From positions 251,001-315,000 of the forward strand of contig NZ_CP071612.1 in the NCBI RefSeq assembly GCF_017357245.1: a DNA stretch of 64,000 bases, written 5' to 3'. This DNA is from Rhizobium bangladeshense. GTDB lineage: Bacteria; Pseudomonadota; Alphaproteobacteria; Rhizobiales; Rhizobiaceae. Each line of letters begins with the position of its first letter. The first letter of the stretch is position 1. Shown piece by piece: positions 36,330 to 45,033 of the stretch. The translations under genes and the position numbers were made by a program. Under the pieces are notes generated by a model, which ran no database searches, had not been told where the DNA came from, and saw only the letters and a program-made list of their open reading frames with translations.

Positions 36330-36803
36330 TCAGGCGATCAATGGCGCACCCATCGCTTTCAACACCTTCAGCGCATCCTTCGGATCGAGCCGCACCTGCA
36401 GCCCGCGCTGTCCGCCATTAATATAGACCAGCGGTTCGGCGAGAGCGGTTTCTTCGATCGCCGTCGGCACGGCCTTCCTCTGGCCGAAGGGGCTGATGCC
36501 GCCGACATGGTAGCCCGTCAGCCGCTCGGCATCGGCGGGCTTCATCATACTGGCCGACTTGCCGCGAAAGGCGCTGGCGAGCTTCTTCATGCTGACTTCG
36601 CGATCTGACGGCACCACGACGCAGACAGCTTTGCCGTCGACCTCGGCCATCAGCGTCTTCAGCACCCGCTGCGGCGCTTCGCCCAAGGCTTCCGCCGCCT
36701 GCAGCCCGACGCGCTCAGCGCCCGGATCATAATCATAGGTGTGGATGGTGAAGGCAATGCCTGCCTGGGAAAGAACCTGTGTCGCGCGCGTGGTCTTGGA
36801 CAT
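36330..36803 (-). CDS. ybaK: Cys-tRNA(Pro)/Cys-tRNA(Cys) deacylase YbaK
   Basis: A 157-residue YbaK/EbsC editing domain that hydrolyses mischarged Cys-tRNA(Pro). The N-terminal TRATQVLSQAGIAFTIHTYDYDPG, the VLKTLMAEVDGKAVCVVVPSDREVSMKKLA core with the catalytic lysine, and GYHVGGISPFGQRKAVPT are all standard. Length is normal for the stand-alone protein. It lies 11 bases behind the ArsC-like gene on the same strand and is probably in one operon with it. Confidence 0.95.
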   Translation of the reverse strand: MSKTTRATQVLSQAGIAFTIHTYDYDPGAERVGLQAAEALGEAPQRVLKTLMAEVDGKAVCVVVPSDREVSMKKLASAFRGKSASMMKPADAERLTGYHVGGISPFGQRKAVPTAIEETALAEPLVYINGGQRGLQVRLDPKDALKVLKAMGAPLIA

Positions 36804-36814
36804 TTCGGCGCCTG

Positions 36815-37165
36815 TCAGTCTTCGAATGTGCCGGCATAAATCTGCGGCTTGAACCCGATCACCAGCTTGTCCTCGGTCTCCAGCACCGGCCGCTTGATCA
36901 TCGACGGCTGGTCGAGCATCAGCGCGATCGCCTTTTCCCGGTTCAGGTTCTCGCGCTCGGCATCGGGCAGTTTGCGAAAGGTGGTGCCGGCGCGGTTGAG
37001 CACCGTATCAAGGCCGGCCTTGTCGATCCAGGCTTCGAGATGGGCGCGGTCGATGCCGAGCGCCTTGTAATCGTGAAACTCATAGGCGACGCCGTGCTCT
37101 TCCAGCCAGCTGCGGGCTTTCTTCATCGTGTCGCAATTCTTGATGCCATAGATGGTGACGGCCAT
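36815..37165 (-). CDS. ArsC/Spx-family reductase-like protein (YffB type)
   Basis: A 116-residue thioredoxin-fold protein. KNCDTMKKARSWLEEHGVAYEFHDYKALGIDRAHLEAW carries the single N-terminal cysteine (residue 10), and the C-terminal RPVLETEDKLVIGFKP gives the conserved arginine and glycine. The YffB subgroup lacks a demonstrated arsenate role and is thought to be a glutathione-linked reductase. It precedes ybaK by 11 bases. Confidence 0.88.
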   Translation of the reverse strand: MAVTIYGIKNCDTMKKARSWLEEHGVAYEFHDYKALGIDRAHLEAWIDKAGLDTVLNRAGTTFRKLPDAERENLNREKAIALMLDQPSMIKRPVLETEDKLVIGFKPQIYAGTFED

Positions 37166-37255
37166 GCCCGATCAGTCTCCCTGTGACGGCAGCGGGATAG
37201 CATGCGGAAGGGCCGGCGCAAACGCCGCGCGGCATTTATCCCCGGTAGCGCCTGC

Positions 37256-38317
37256 TCAACTCTCCAGCGTGCCGGCCTTGCGTGCGGCCCTACTGGGCCT
37301 GGCGCAGACGATCTTCATCAGGTCGTCGCGCCGGCGCACCAGCCGATCCGAGGTTCGGGTCAGGATCAGCCCTTCCTGCGGCGCATGCAGGTCGATGCTG
37401 CCGTCAGTCTGACCCGGCCGGGTGACGATCGTCGCCAAAAGCTCGCCCTCAGCAACCCTGTCGCCGATGGTGCGATGGAACAGCACGGCGCCGCCTTCGG
37501 GAGCGCGGATGATTTCCACATTGTCCAGCGGCACGGCGGGACCGGCGAACACGGCCGGCGCCCTTCTTTCGTCGCTAACGATCCCCCGTGCGGCGAGGAA
37601 GCGCCAGAGCCCGTCCGCATCCCGCTTCGCCAGCAGCGGATCGACGTCGCGCTTACCGCGCAGTTCGACCGTTACCGAAAGCCTTCCCGGCAGCCGGGAT
37701 TGTCGTTCGCCGGGAACCTCATATTTCCACGCAAAACCGACGGCCTCCTCGAAGGCCGAGCTTTCGCCATCCGAAAGCAGCACCGCCTCCATGTCGAGTG
37801 CGGCGGCAAGATCGGCGGCCTCCGGCCAGAAGGCCTCATCGATATAGGCATATTGCAACGATTCGTCGTCGCAGTGCAGATCGAGGACCAGATCGGCGCC
37901 GAGCGCCATGTCCAGGAGTTGACGCTTCAGCTGCTCGGTAGCCGGATAATCATCGAGGTCTTCCGTCAGCATTGCCCGATCGGCAACGGTAATCAGCGGA
38001 AAATCCCGATTGAAATTGGTGCGCGAGCCGAGATCGAAACGGCCCTGCAATTCGCCGAAATGCGATTGCGCCGCGCCGATCGGGTTGGCCTGCGGCACGA
38101 TGGTGATGTCGCCCGCGACTGCGCCTTCGCCTTCCGCCTGCCGCAGACGCTCGCAGAGGAAGTGCAGAAGAGCGGTTCCCGGCAGTTCGCCGGCATGAAG
38201 TGCCGCCTGGATATAGGTCTTTGGCGCCTTCGGATCACGGCCAGCAAAACGCAGCACCGGTAGCCGCCACTCTATTCCCGGCGTATCGCCTGGGATGATG
38301 ATCTCCGAGACGTCCAT
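37256..38317 (-). CDS. Succinylglutamate desuccinylase / aspartoacylase family protein
   Basis: A 353-residue zinc-dependent M14-like deacylase. Zinc ligands are seen as His and Glu in QAALHAGELPG (near residue 40) and the later histidine in VLDLHCDDES (near 145). The arginine segment NFNRDFP follows the usual order. The C-terminal beta-domain from about 260 includes APEGGAVLFHRTIGDRVAEGELLATIV. Members hydrolyse N-acylated amino acids; some take part in ectoine derivative breakdown. The substrate is not set by neighbours. Confidence 0.88.
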   Translation of the reverse strand: MDVSEIIIPGDTPGIEWRLPVLRFAGRDPKAPKTYIQAALHAGELPGTALLHFLCERLRQAEGEGAVAGDITIVPQANPIGAAQSHFGELQGRFDLGSRTNFNRDFPLITVADRAMLTEDLDDYPATEQLKRQLLDMALGADLVLDLHCDDESLQYAYIDEAFWPEAADLAAALDMEAVLLSDGESSAFEEAVGFAWKYEVPGERQSRLPGRLSVTVELRGKRDVDPLLAKRDADGLWRFLAARGIVSDERRAPAVFAGPAVPLDNVEIIRAPEGGAVLFHRTIGDRVAEGELLATIVTRPGQTDGSIDLHAPQEGLILTRTSDRLVRRRDDLMKIVCARPSRAARKAGTLES

Positions 38318-38670
38318 GCTTTCCTTGCTCCGCGTTCACCAGCCCGACGGGCTCCAGCTTTATGCCCGGAAATCCGGCGAGCGCAAGCCTCGCCGGCATC
38401 CTTGCCTCAACCGGGGCGAAGCCCGAAGCAAAGCAAATTGCCGCTGTTGTTGATCTTGTCCCGCCGCCCGAGGCTCCTGAGAGCATGCACGAAACCAAAA
38501 ATCGCCTGGGCTCCCAAGCCCTGAGGCCCGCTCCGCTGTCCCGAGCCGCCAGGATATTATGGAGGATGAGAGCTTAAGAACAAAAAACGAACGATTTGCG
38601 CAAGAAACGGGTTGAAACGAGGGCCTCTCCATACGATCCTTTGGGAGGTCGAAAACGCGGAGGCTGTGTC
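38318..38670. other. Intergenic region between the aspartoacylase-like gene and ogt
   Basis: About 350 bases between divergent genes. No frame shows a recognisable protein. AT-rich bases at 38560-38590 and GGAGG at 38659-38662 lead into ogt. No palindrome of operator quality was seen. Confidence 0.5.
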
Positions 38671-39234
38671 ATGGCAGAGACAAGGCGCCACTATCTCATC
38701 TTCGAAACGGCGGGCGGTTTCTGCGGCATCGCCTGGAGCGACGCCGGCATCCTGCGATTCCAATTGCCGACGAAAACCGCCGAGGCTACCGAGCGGCTGC
38801 TTCTGCGCCGTCTGCCCGATGGCGAGCCCGGCCTGCCGACGCCTCAGGTCCTTGAGACAGTCGCGGCGGTGAAACGCTATTTCCGAGGCGAGGAAACCGA
38901 TTTTTCCGGCGTCGAACTCGACTTGGCCGGCCAGGACGACTTCTTCCTGGAGATCTATGCGGCGGCAAGGCGTGTCGGCTGGGGCCGCACCACCACTTAC
39001 GGGGCGCTGGCCAGGGAACTCGGCGCCGGGCCGGAAGCGGCCCGCGACGTCGGCCAGGCGATGGCGAAGAACCCGGTCGCCCTGATCATCCCCTGCCACC
39101 GAGTGCTTGCCGCCGGGGGCAAGATCGGCGGCTTCTCGGCGCCTGGTGGTTCGTCATCGAAGGCCCGCATGCTGGAACTCGAAGGCGTCCAGCTCGGCCC
39201 GCCACCGCCCGCCCAGCAGTCGCTGGGTTTTTGA
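38671..39234 (+). CDS. ogt: Methylated-DNA-protein-cysteine methyltransferase
   Basis: A 187-residue suicide repair protein that takes O6-alkyl groups from guanine. The acceptor cysteine is in IPCHRV (near residue 147), the helix-turn-helix arginine region in GWGRTTTYGALARELG (near 112-128), and the following GGKIGGFSAPGG is standard. The N-terminal domain is of the Ogt type, not fused to Ada. The ATG at 38671 follows GGAGGCTGTGTC. It stands alone. Confidence 0.93.
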   Translation: MAETRRHYLIFETAGGFCGIAWSDAGILRFQLPTKTAEATERLLLRRLPDGEPGLPTPQVLETVAAVKRYFRGEETDFSGVELDLAGQDDFFLEIYAAARRVGWGRTTTYGALARELGAGPEAARDVGQAMAKNPVALIIPCHRVLAAGGKIGGFSAPGGSSSKARMLELEGVQLGPPPPAQQSLGF

Positions 39235-39270
39235 GCAGCGGCGGCGTTTCTTTTACAGGATCTCGGCGGC

Positions 39271-40005
39271 TCAATGCGGGCTGGCCGTCGGGCGGATGAT
39301 GATCTCGCTCACATCGACGGCGTCAGGCTGACTGACGGCATAGAGGATTGAGTTGGCGACGGCTTCGGGGCTGATCGTGATCGCCCTGAACGACCTCATG
39401 GCGTCCCGCGCCGTCGGATCGGTGATCGTGTCGGCGAGTTCAGATGTCGTGGTGCCGGGTGAGATGACGGTCACGCGGATGCAATTGGTTTCCTGCCGCA
39501 GCCCGTCCGAGATCGCCCGGACGGCAAATTTCGTCGCGCAATAGACGGCCGCAGTCGGCGAGACGCTGTGGCCGCCGATCGAAGACAGATTGATGATCTG
39601 CCCGGATCCCTGCGCTTTCATGATCGGAAGGGCTGCCGCGATGCCGTAGAGGACGCCTTTGATATTGACGTCGACCATCCGATCCCACTCGTCGATCTTG
39701 AGCGCGTCGAGCGGCGAGAGCGGCATGACGCCGGCATTGTTGACGATGACATCGAGCCGGCTGAATTCGGTCTTGGCGAAGTCTGCAAAGGCTTCCACCT
39801 GGGCACGGTCGGTGACGTCGAGCTTTCGCAGACGCACCGTTCCACCTCCGGCTTCGATTTCGCCGGCGAGCGCCTCCAGGCGGTCGCTGCGGCGCGCGCC
39901 GATCACGACCCGCGCGCCGGCGGCGGCTAGCACTTTGGCGGTGGCCTCTCCGATGCCGCTGCTGGCTCCGGTGATGGCTATGACTTTTCCTTCGATATCA
40001 GACAT
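39271..40005 (-). CDS. Short-chain dehydrogenase/reductase
   Basis: A 244-residue classical SDR with an intact cofactor site TGASSGIGEAT (near 11-21), NNAGVM (near 87), catalytic Ser in NLSSIGGHS (near 135) and the Tyr-Lys pair in YCATKFAV (near 150-154). ISPGTTTSEL follows. It prefers NADP by the ARR segment after strand 2. The ATG at 40005 follows GGAGCTTGAA. It follows the deleted SDR gene at 40044 on the same strand with 38 bases between, so the pair may have been one operon. Confidence 0.93.
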   Translation of the reverse strand: MSDIEGKVIAITGASSGIGEATAKVLAAAGARVVIGARRSDRLEALAGEIEAGGGTVRLRKLDVTDRAQVEAFADFAKTEFSRLDVIVNNAGVMPLSPLDALKIDEWDRMVDVNIKGVLYGIAAALPIMKAQGSGQIINLSSIGGHSVSPTAAVYCATKFAVRAISDGLRQETNCIRVTVISPGTTTSELADTITDPTARDAMRSFRAITISPEAVANSILYAVSQPDAVDVSEIIIRPTASPH

Positions 40006-40043
40006 TTCAAGCTCCATGAGCTGGTTGGGGATCTTCGTGATGG

Positions 40044-40517
40044 TCAGTTCGGAAAATCGGCGCTGAGCGTCGTCTCCGCCCAGGCGTCGAAAGTGGCGCG
40101 CAGCGCATCGAGCCGTTCGCGGGCGATCTTCAGGGAGGCTGCACCAAGCAGCAGGCGGAGCGGCGGTTCGCCCGCCTCGAAGGCCGAGATGATCGCGGTT
40201 GCCGCGCGCGCGGGATCACCAGGCTGCCTACCGGAGACCGAGCGGGTGGCCTGGCGCCGCTTGCCCGCGGTCTCGGCATAATCTTCGATGATGGTGCTGG
40301 ATTCGACCATCGAGCGGCCCGCCCAATCGGTGCGGAAGCCGCCGGGCTCCAGGGCCAGCGCCCGCTTCCCGTGCGCTGCCGTGAGATCGCCGAGCGTATC
40401 GGGTCTGCGCGCCGTAACGGCAGCGCGCCAGCCGCGTGCCAGCACGGCTTCTGCGAGCGCTCGGCCGAGGCCGGATGACGCGCCGGTGATGAACCAGATG
40501 GGTGTGGTGGAAGACAT
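40044..40517 (-). pseudogene. SDR gene with large in-frame internal deletion
   Basis: The first 56 codons give a good SDR N-terminus (IWFITGASSGLGRALAEAVLARGWRAAVTARRPDTLGDL). At about base 40349 the reading jumps from GKRALAL straight to EPGGFRTDWAGRSM, the motif that normally lies near residue 185. Roughly 120-130 residues, including NNAG and the catalytic Tyr-x3-Lys, are missing, while the C-terminal 100 residues continue in frame without a stop. The product cannot be a working dehydrogenase. The start at 40517 with AAGGAT upstream is intact, so a shortened protein could still be made. Confidence 0.87.
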
Positions 40518-40581
40518 GGTTGTCATCCTTTCCGGCCGTCCTGCGCGGCCTTCTCCTATGTGCAGATCCACTGCAGACAGT

Positions 40582-40956
40582 TCATTCGCGGCGAAGCACC
40601 ATGCCGCCATGATGGAGCGTATTGTCGTCGACGAAATGGCCGTCGGCGGTGAAGCCAGTGTCGTCCCAGTATTCGATATGCGTTCCGGTGACCTCGTAGC
40701 GTCCGCGATAGGCGCTCTCCCGGCTTCCGCGGGCCTCGTCGTAACGATTGTCGGGCAGGAGTTCGTGTCGGACGCGGCCGTCATCGGTGACCCACATTCC
40801 GACATAGGGATGTTGCTGCATGGTGTTCTCGCTTGGCTGTCGACGTGCAGGGTTTCGGCTGTCCGAAGCATCGGCGGACGACGCCGGGATTGCAGTGCCC
40901 GCCAGGATGGCCGCGGTGAAAAAATAGCGAACAGGACTGCTGGAAATCTTTCGCAT
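40582..40956 (-). CDS. Atu4866-family secreted protein
   Basis: A 124-residue exported protein. The signal peptide covers about residues 1-27 (YFFTAAILAGTAIPASSADA). The mature part HPYVGMWVTDDGRVRHELLPDNRYDEARG...YRGRYEVTGTHIEYWDDTGFTADGHFVDDNTLHHGGMVLRRE is the complete Atu4866 domain, a small lipocalin-like beta-barrel first solved from Agrobacterium. Its function is unknown; the family often lies beside SDR and LysR genes, as here. The ATG at 40956 follows AGGAAGAGCA. Confidence 0.85.
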   Translation of the reverse strand: MRKISSSPVRYFFTAAILAGTAIPASSADASDSRNPARRQPSENTMQQHPYVGMWVTDDGRVRHELLPDNRYDEARGSRESAYRGRYEVTGTHIEYWDDTGFTADGHFVDDNTLHHGGMVLRRE

Positions 40957-41062
40957 TGCTCTTCCTTTCGAAGCGGTCGGCACGAGGTTTTGGCTACGTC
41001 CTGACCTCGACAGGAAGATAATCTTCTCCGACGACGCGGTTAAGTTGCCAACATCGGATGGC

Positions 41063-41083
41063 TTGGTTAGGTATACTAACCAA
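41063..41083. promoter_or_regulatory. 21-bp inverted repeat overlapping the lysR start
   Basis: TTGGTTAG and CTAACCAA form perfect eight-base arms around a five-base spacer. The last base of the repeat is the A of the lysR ATG. The site lies in the divergent gap towards the Atu4866 gene, as expected for the regulator's own binding site. Confidence 0.75.
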
Positions 41084-41979
41084 TGGTCGACGATCTCGAA
41101 GGTATTTCAGTCTTTCTCGCCGTGGCGGAAGCGCGGAATTTCCGCCTCGCTGGTGAGCGCCTCGGCGTTACCCGCTCCGCTGTCAGCCAGGCCTTACAGC
41201 GTCTCGAGGACCGCCTTGGGGCTCCCCTGATCCAGCGCACGACGCGCAGCGTCAGCCTGACCGAGGCCGGAGAGGTCTTCCTTGAGGCGGTTCGTCCCTC
41301 AATGCGCCAGGTCAGGGATGCGATGCAGGCGGTGCGCGACATGCAGGCGCGCCCGAGCGGCCTGCTGCGGATAGCAGTCTCCTCCATCGCCGAGCGCTTC
41401 CTGTCGGGCACTTTGCTTGCAGGTTTCATGCGGACCTGCCCCGGCATCAAGATCGATATCACCATTACCGACGACGAGTTCGACATCGTCGAAGCCGGTT
41501 TCGATGCCGGCGTAAGGCTCGGAGAGGTGATCGAGCAGGACATGATCGCAATACCGGTCTCCGATCCCCAGAGGCAATGCGCAGCCGCATCTCCTGCCTA
41601 TCTCCAGCGTAACGCTCCTCCTCGCCATCCTCGCGACCTGCAGAACCATGCCTGTATCGGATGGCGTCCGCGCCCGGACACCGCACCCTATCGCTGGGAA
41701 TTCACGGAGAATGGCCGCGACTTCGACGTCGCCGTCGATCCCGTGCTCACGACCAATGACATGGGAATGATGATCCGCATGGCCTGCGCCGGAGCTGGGA
41801 TCACGTTTGGGATGGTGGAAACCTTTGCGCCCTATATCGATTGCGGCGAGCTAGTGCCGCTGCTGGAGGATTTCTGCCCTCCATTTCCCGGCTTCTATCT
41901 CTACTATCCCAGGCGCCAGCGGCAGCCAGTGAAACTGCGTGCGTTGATCGATTACGTCAGGAAGTCCGGCAGGTCGTAA
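41083..41979 (+). CDS. LysR-family transcriptional regulator
   Basis: A 298-residue regulator. The N-terminal helix-turn-helix is ISVFLAVAEARNFRLAGERLGVTRSAVSQALQRLEDRLGAPLIQRTTRSVSLTEAG (residues 5-60). The effector domain covers about 90-290, with VRLGEVIEQDMIAIPVSDPQRQCAAASPAYL and GMVETFAPYIDCGELVPLLEDFCPPFPGFYLYYPRR, typical of the subgroup controlling SDR or aldo-keto enzymes. It is divergent from the Atu4866/SDR genes, with an inverted repeat touching its start, suggesting autoregulation and control of those genes. Confidence 0.94.
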   Translation: MVDDLEGISVFLAVAEARNFRLAGERLGVTRSAVSQALQRLEDRLGAPLIQRTTRSVSLTEAGEVFLEAVRPSMRQVRDAMQAVRDMQARPSGLLRIAVSSIAERFLSGTLLAGFMRTCPGIKIDITITDDEFDIVEAGFDAGVRLGEVIEQDMIAIPVSDPQRQCAAASPAYLQRNAPPRHPRDLQNHACIGWRPRPDTAPYRWEFTENGRDFDVAVDPVLTTNDMGMMIRMACAGAGITFGMVETFAPYIDCGELVPLLEDFCPPFPGFYLYYPRRQRQPVKLRALIDYVRKSGRS

Positions 41980-42257
41980 TGCGTCGGGACTCGCTGATTG
42001 ATTCAGGTGCATCGGGAACGGAGATCATGATGGCCGACGACAGGCCCCTACGCCTCGAAACCATCGCGTACGGCTTGCTGCACGACTCTTGGAGGGAGAA
42101 CGTTCCTAAGGCGCCGCTATCGGACCCTGGCGCTGCCGGTCTTCGACAGTCCCTTGAGGACGCACATGTCAGAATGGACCGATTGCGGTGCCATCCAGGT
42201 CCGTCCCGGCAAGCGCTTCGAGCCTGCCGCAGGGAAGCTGCGGGATTGTTCGCGAGA

Positions 42258-42788
42258 TCAGGCAGGAACATAGATCAGCTTGATCACATTCTCGTCAACC
42301 CGATCGTGGCTCACAAGGCGGAGCGGCGGTCGGGCCCCGGTGAAATAGGGTTTGCCGTGGCCGAGCACGACGGAATGCAGATAGATGTGGTACTCATCGA
42401 TCAGGCCGAGTTCGGTAAGGCTTTGCGCCAGGTTCGGGCCGGCAACTTCGATCTCCCCATCGCGCTCGGCCTTCAGCGCCCGCATCGCGCCCTCGAGATC
42501 ATCCCCAACAAGGCTGGCGTTGGGACCGACCGACGTCAACGAGCGCGAGGCCACCCACTTCGGCTGTTTCCGCCACGCCGCTGCAAAGGCTTGTTGCTCT
42601 TCATCCCATTCGGGGTGATCCTCATCCCAATAACGCATGACCTCATACATCTGCCGGCCGTAGACACTGCCCGCCAGCCTCTGAGTCCCCTCGATGAAGT
42701 GGCGGAAGAGCACGGGACTTGGCGCGAACGCCATATGGTCGACGTAGCCGTCCAGTGACTGGTTCATTCCGAACACGAGCTTAGCCAT
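42258..42788 (-). CDS. Dihydrofolate reductase-family (RibD C-terminal-like) protein
   Basis: A 176-residue protein of the RibD_C / DHFR-like fold. It begins MAKLVFGMNQSLDGYVDHMAFAPS and shows GSVYGRQMYEVMRYW and GDIEV-like (here GEIEVAGPNLAQSLTELGLIDEYHIYLHSVVLGHGKPYF) segments, which are standard for bacterial YyaP/YwjB-like proteins. It probably binds NADPH; the substrate is unknown and it is not the folate enzyme. Codon 1 at 42788 gives normal length. Confidence 0.9.
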   Translation of the reverse strand: MAKLVFGMNQSLDGYVDHMAFAPSPVLFRHFIEGTQRLAGSVYGRQMYEVMRYWDEDHPEWDEEQQAFAAAWRKQPKWVASRSLTSVGPNASLVGDDLEGAMRALKAERDGEIEVAGPNLAQSLTELGLIDEYHIYLHSVVLGHGKPYFTGARPPLRLVSHDRVDENVIKLIYVPA

Positions 42789-43068
42789 GCCAACTTCCTT
42801 CCATTTCGCGGCACATCGGCGCTACAACCATGGCACTTTCCAATTGGGTCAGGGTAGCTCGACTGATTTCATTTTGCAATTGGTTTGTGTTCGTGGCGCT
42901 CCACGTGCAGGCTGCATGATCGGGGCCAAAACCTTCCGGCGGCGTGTTGGGTCGATCTGCGGTGCATCTCCGGAGAAACAGGCAAGACTGCTCGACAAAC
43001 CGGCAACCCGCGGGTTGGAGAAGGCTCCATAAGAAGGTCGTCGAAACGCACGATGAAGGAGACCTAAT

Positions 43069-43824
43069 ATGACGACCATTTCCCTCGTGACTGGCGGGAG
43101 CCGCGGCCTCGGCCGCAATACCGCGATCAGCATCGCGCGCCATGGCGGCGATGTCATCCTGACTTATCGAAACGGCGCCGAACAGGCGAAGGCAGTCGTT
43201 GCCGAGATTGAGGCTCTTGGCCGCAAGGCGGTAGCACTGCAGCTCGATGTGGCGGACGTTTCTTCGTTCAGGACATTTGCCGACACTGCTCGGCAGGCCC
43301 TGTCGACGACCTGGAGCCGCGATAACTTCGACCATCTGGTGAACAACGCGGGGCAAGGCGAAATGGCGAGCTTCGCTGAAACGACCGAGGCGCAGTTCGA
43401 TGCACTCTTCAACACCCATGTAAAGGGCGTTTTCTTCCTCACGCAGACGCTTCTGCCACTGCTTGCCGACGGTGGTCGCATCGTCAATTTTTCGTCGGGC
43501 CTCACGCGTGTCTCCGCGGCCGGCTTCTCCGCATATTCCGCAGCCAAGGGTGCGGTCGAGATACTGACCATCTATATGGCCAAGGAACTTGCAAATCGCG
43601 GCATCACCGCCAACACGGTGGCGCCGGGCGCCATTGAAACTGACTTCCTCGGCGGTGCCGTGCGCGACATGCCGGACCTCAACAAGCAGTTCGCCGGCAT
43701 GATCGCTCTCGGTCGGGTCGGTGTTCCCGATGACATTGGGCCTATGGTCGCCAGCTTGCTCGGCCCCGACAATCGCTGGATCACCGCGCAGCGCATCGAG
43801 GTCTCCGGTGGCCAGGTAATTTAA
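43069..43824 (+). CDS. Short-chain dehydrogenase/reductase
   Basis: A 251-residue classical SDR: cofactor site TGGSRGLGRNTA (near 8-19), DVADVSS, NNAGQGEM (near 92), Ser in NFSSGLTR (near 143), and Tyr-Lys in YSAAKGAV (near 158-162), then APGAIETDFLGG. All catalytic residues are present. AAGGAGACC lies upstream of the ATG at 43069. A strong terminator follows, then an AraC-type regulator on the same strand, so the SDR is its likely target. Confidence 0.94.
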   Translation: MTTISLVTGGSRGLGRNTAISIARHGGDVILTYRNGAEQAKAVVAEIEALGRKAVALQLDVADVSSFRTFADTARQALSTTWSRDNFDHLVNNAGQGEMASFAETTEAQFDALFNTHVKGVFFLTQTLLPLLADGGRIVNFSSGLTRVSAAGFSAYSAAKGAVEILTIYMAKELANRGITANTVAPGAIETDFLGGAVRDMPDLNKQFAGMIALGRVGVPDDIGPMVASLLGPDNRWITAQRIEVSGGQVI

Positions 43825-43852
43825 TGCTGCAGCCGCCAGCAAGCGCAGCGTA

Positions 43853-43883
43853 AAAGGCGCCGCCGGTCACCGGCGGCGCCTTT
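43853..43883 (+). terminator. Intrinsic terminator behind the SDR gene
   Basis: The stem AAAGGCGCCGCCGGT pairs with ACCGGCGGCGCCTTT across almost no loop (the inner pairs would open), and T-rich bases follow. It ends the SDR transcript before the AraC gene. Confidence 0.85.
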
Positions 43884-44034
43884 GTCGAGAGAGGTTTTGA
43901 TGGCAACAGGGGCGCGTCAGATAGCACGACGATCAGTATGGCTTGCGTCCGCTCTTGTCGCTCCTGAGGGCGGAACGGCGACGTTCTTGCCCGATTGTCC
44001 AAGCCAGCTTGCGCAAGCGAGTCATGTGCATAGA

Positions 44035-44937
44035 ATGGCTGGCATGACACAGACGCTGCTAGAAGCCGTTCGCCGCTACGCCGATGCCAACGCCGATGAT
44101 CTCGGCATTGCTCGTACACCCGTGCCCGGGCTCAGCATGATCCGCGCGACCGCACCCAGCGAATTGCAATATGCGATAAATAGACCTCTCGTTGCGCTCG
44201 TTGTGCAGGGTGGCAAGCGGGTAACGATGGGCAGTCATACCTTCGACTTCGGCGCCGGCGACTCGCTGCTGATCGCCGCTGACGTGCCGACTGTCAGTCA
44301 GATCACACGCGCGAATGCTGGTGTGCCCTATTACTCCTTCGTCTTCGAGCTCGATCCCGCGGTGATCAAGCCACTCGCAGTCGAGATGCGCGCGGTACAG
44401 GGGTCTGTCGACGGGCCGGTCCGGGTTGATCCTACCGAAGCCGAGGTCGCCGAGGCGGCGCTGCGGCTGTTGCGCGTGCTCGATCGCCCTTCCGTCCTTC
44501 CGGTGCTGCAGGAGCAACTGATGCGCGAGCTTCATTTCTGGCTGCTCGCCGGCCGCCATGGATCAGCGATCCGTAGTCTGGGCGTGATTGACAGTCATGC
44601 CCAGCGCATCGGCAAGGCCGTAGCGCTTATTCGAGAGTGTTATGACCAGCCGCTGGGCGTCGAACGTCTCGCGGAAGTGGCCGGCATGAGTGTGTCGTCC
44701 TTCCATGAGCATTTTCGTGCGATCACCTCGCTATCGCCGCTCCAGTTTCAGAAGCAACTGCGTCTGATTGAGGCGCGGCGGATGATGCTGTCTGAGGGAC
44801 AACCGGTAAGCAACGCGGCCTATGCGGTTGGCTACGAAAGCGTGCCACAGTTCACCCGCGAGTATGGACGCATGTTCGGCGTGCCTCCCGTCCGTGACAT
44901 CAAGCAGGCAAAGAACCGAATAATGCATGCAGCGTGA
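44035..44937 (+). CDS. AraC-family transcriptional regulator with N-terminal cupin-like domain
   Basis: A 300-residue regulator of the AraC_N / YqhC type. The N-terminal domain (10-180) contains PLVALVVQGGKRVTMGSHTFDFGAGDSLLIAADVPTVSQI. The C-terminal double helix-turn-helix (about 195-295) has LAEVAGMSVSSFHEHFRAITSLSPLQFQKQLRLIEARRMML and VGYESVPQFTREYGRMFGVPP. The ATG at 44035 fits the family start; an in-frame ATG at 43900 with GAGAGAGG upstream would add 45 unconserved residues and remains possible. It lies behind the SDR gene, and such regulators often control aldehyde or ketone reductases. Confidence 0.9.
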   Translation: MAGMTQTLLEAVRRYADANADDLGIARTPVPGLSMIRATAPSELQYAINRPLVALVVQGGKRVTMGSHTFDFGAGDSLLIAADVPTVSQITRANAGVPYYSFVFELDPAVIKPLAVEMRAVQGSVDGPVRVDPTEAEVAEAALRLLRVLDRPSVLPVLQEQLMRELHFWLLAGRHGSAIRSLGVIDSHAQRIGKAVALIRECYDQPLGVERLAEVAGMSVSSFHEHFRAITSLSPLQFQKQLRLIEARRMMLSEGQPVSNAAYAVGYESVPQFTREYGRMFGVPPVRDIKQAKNRIMHAA

Positions 44938-45033
44938 CGGCATTACAGCACGAGATAGGCCGCCACCGTCTTTTTATTACCAGTGTCCTATGTAGTCCGT
45001 GCCGTATTCTCGGATACCGCCGAATGGGCAAAA

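Noticed and set aside
38362..38577. 71-codon plus-strand frame upstream of ogt
   Set aside because: No domain, no ribosome binding site and low-complexity composition; treated as intergenic.
42166..42273. Short plus-strand frame MSEWTDCGAIQVRPGK... resembling the start of DUF433 proteins
   Set aside because: Only 35 codons, weak resemblance, overlaps the end of the DHFR-like gene, and no ribosome binding site.
43882..44034. N-terminal extension of the AraC regulator from upstream starts
   Set aside because: The extra residues are not conserved in the family as I know it; kept only as a note because ATG at 43900 has a fair ribosome binding site.
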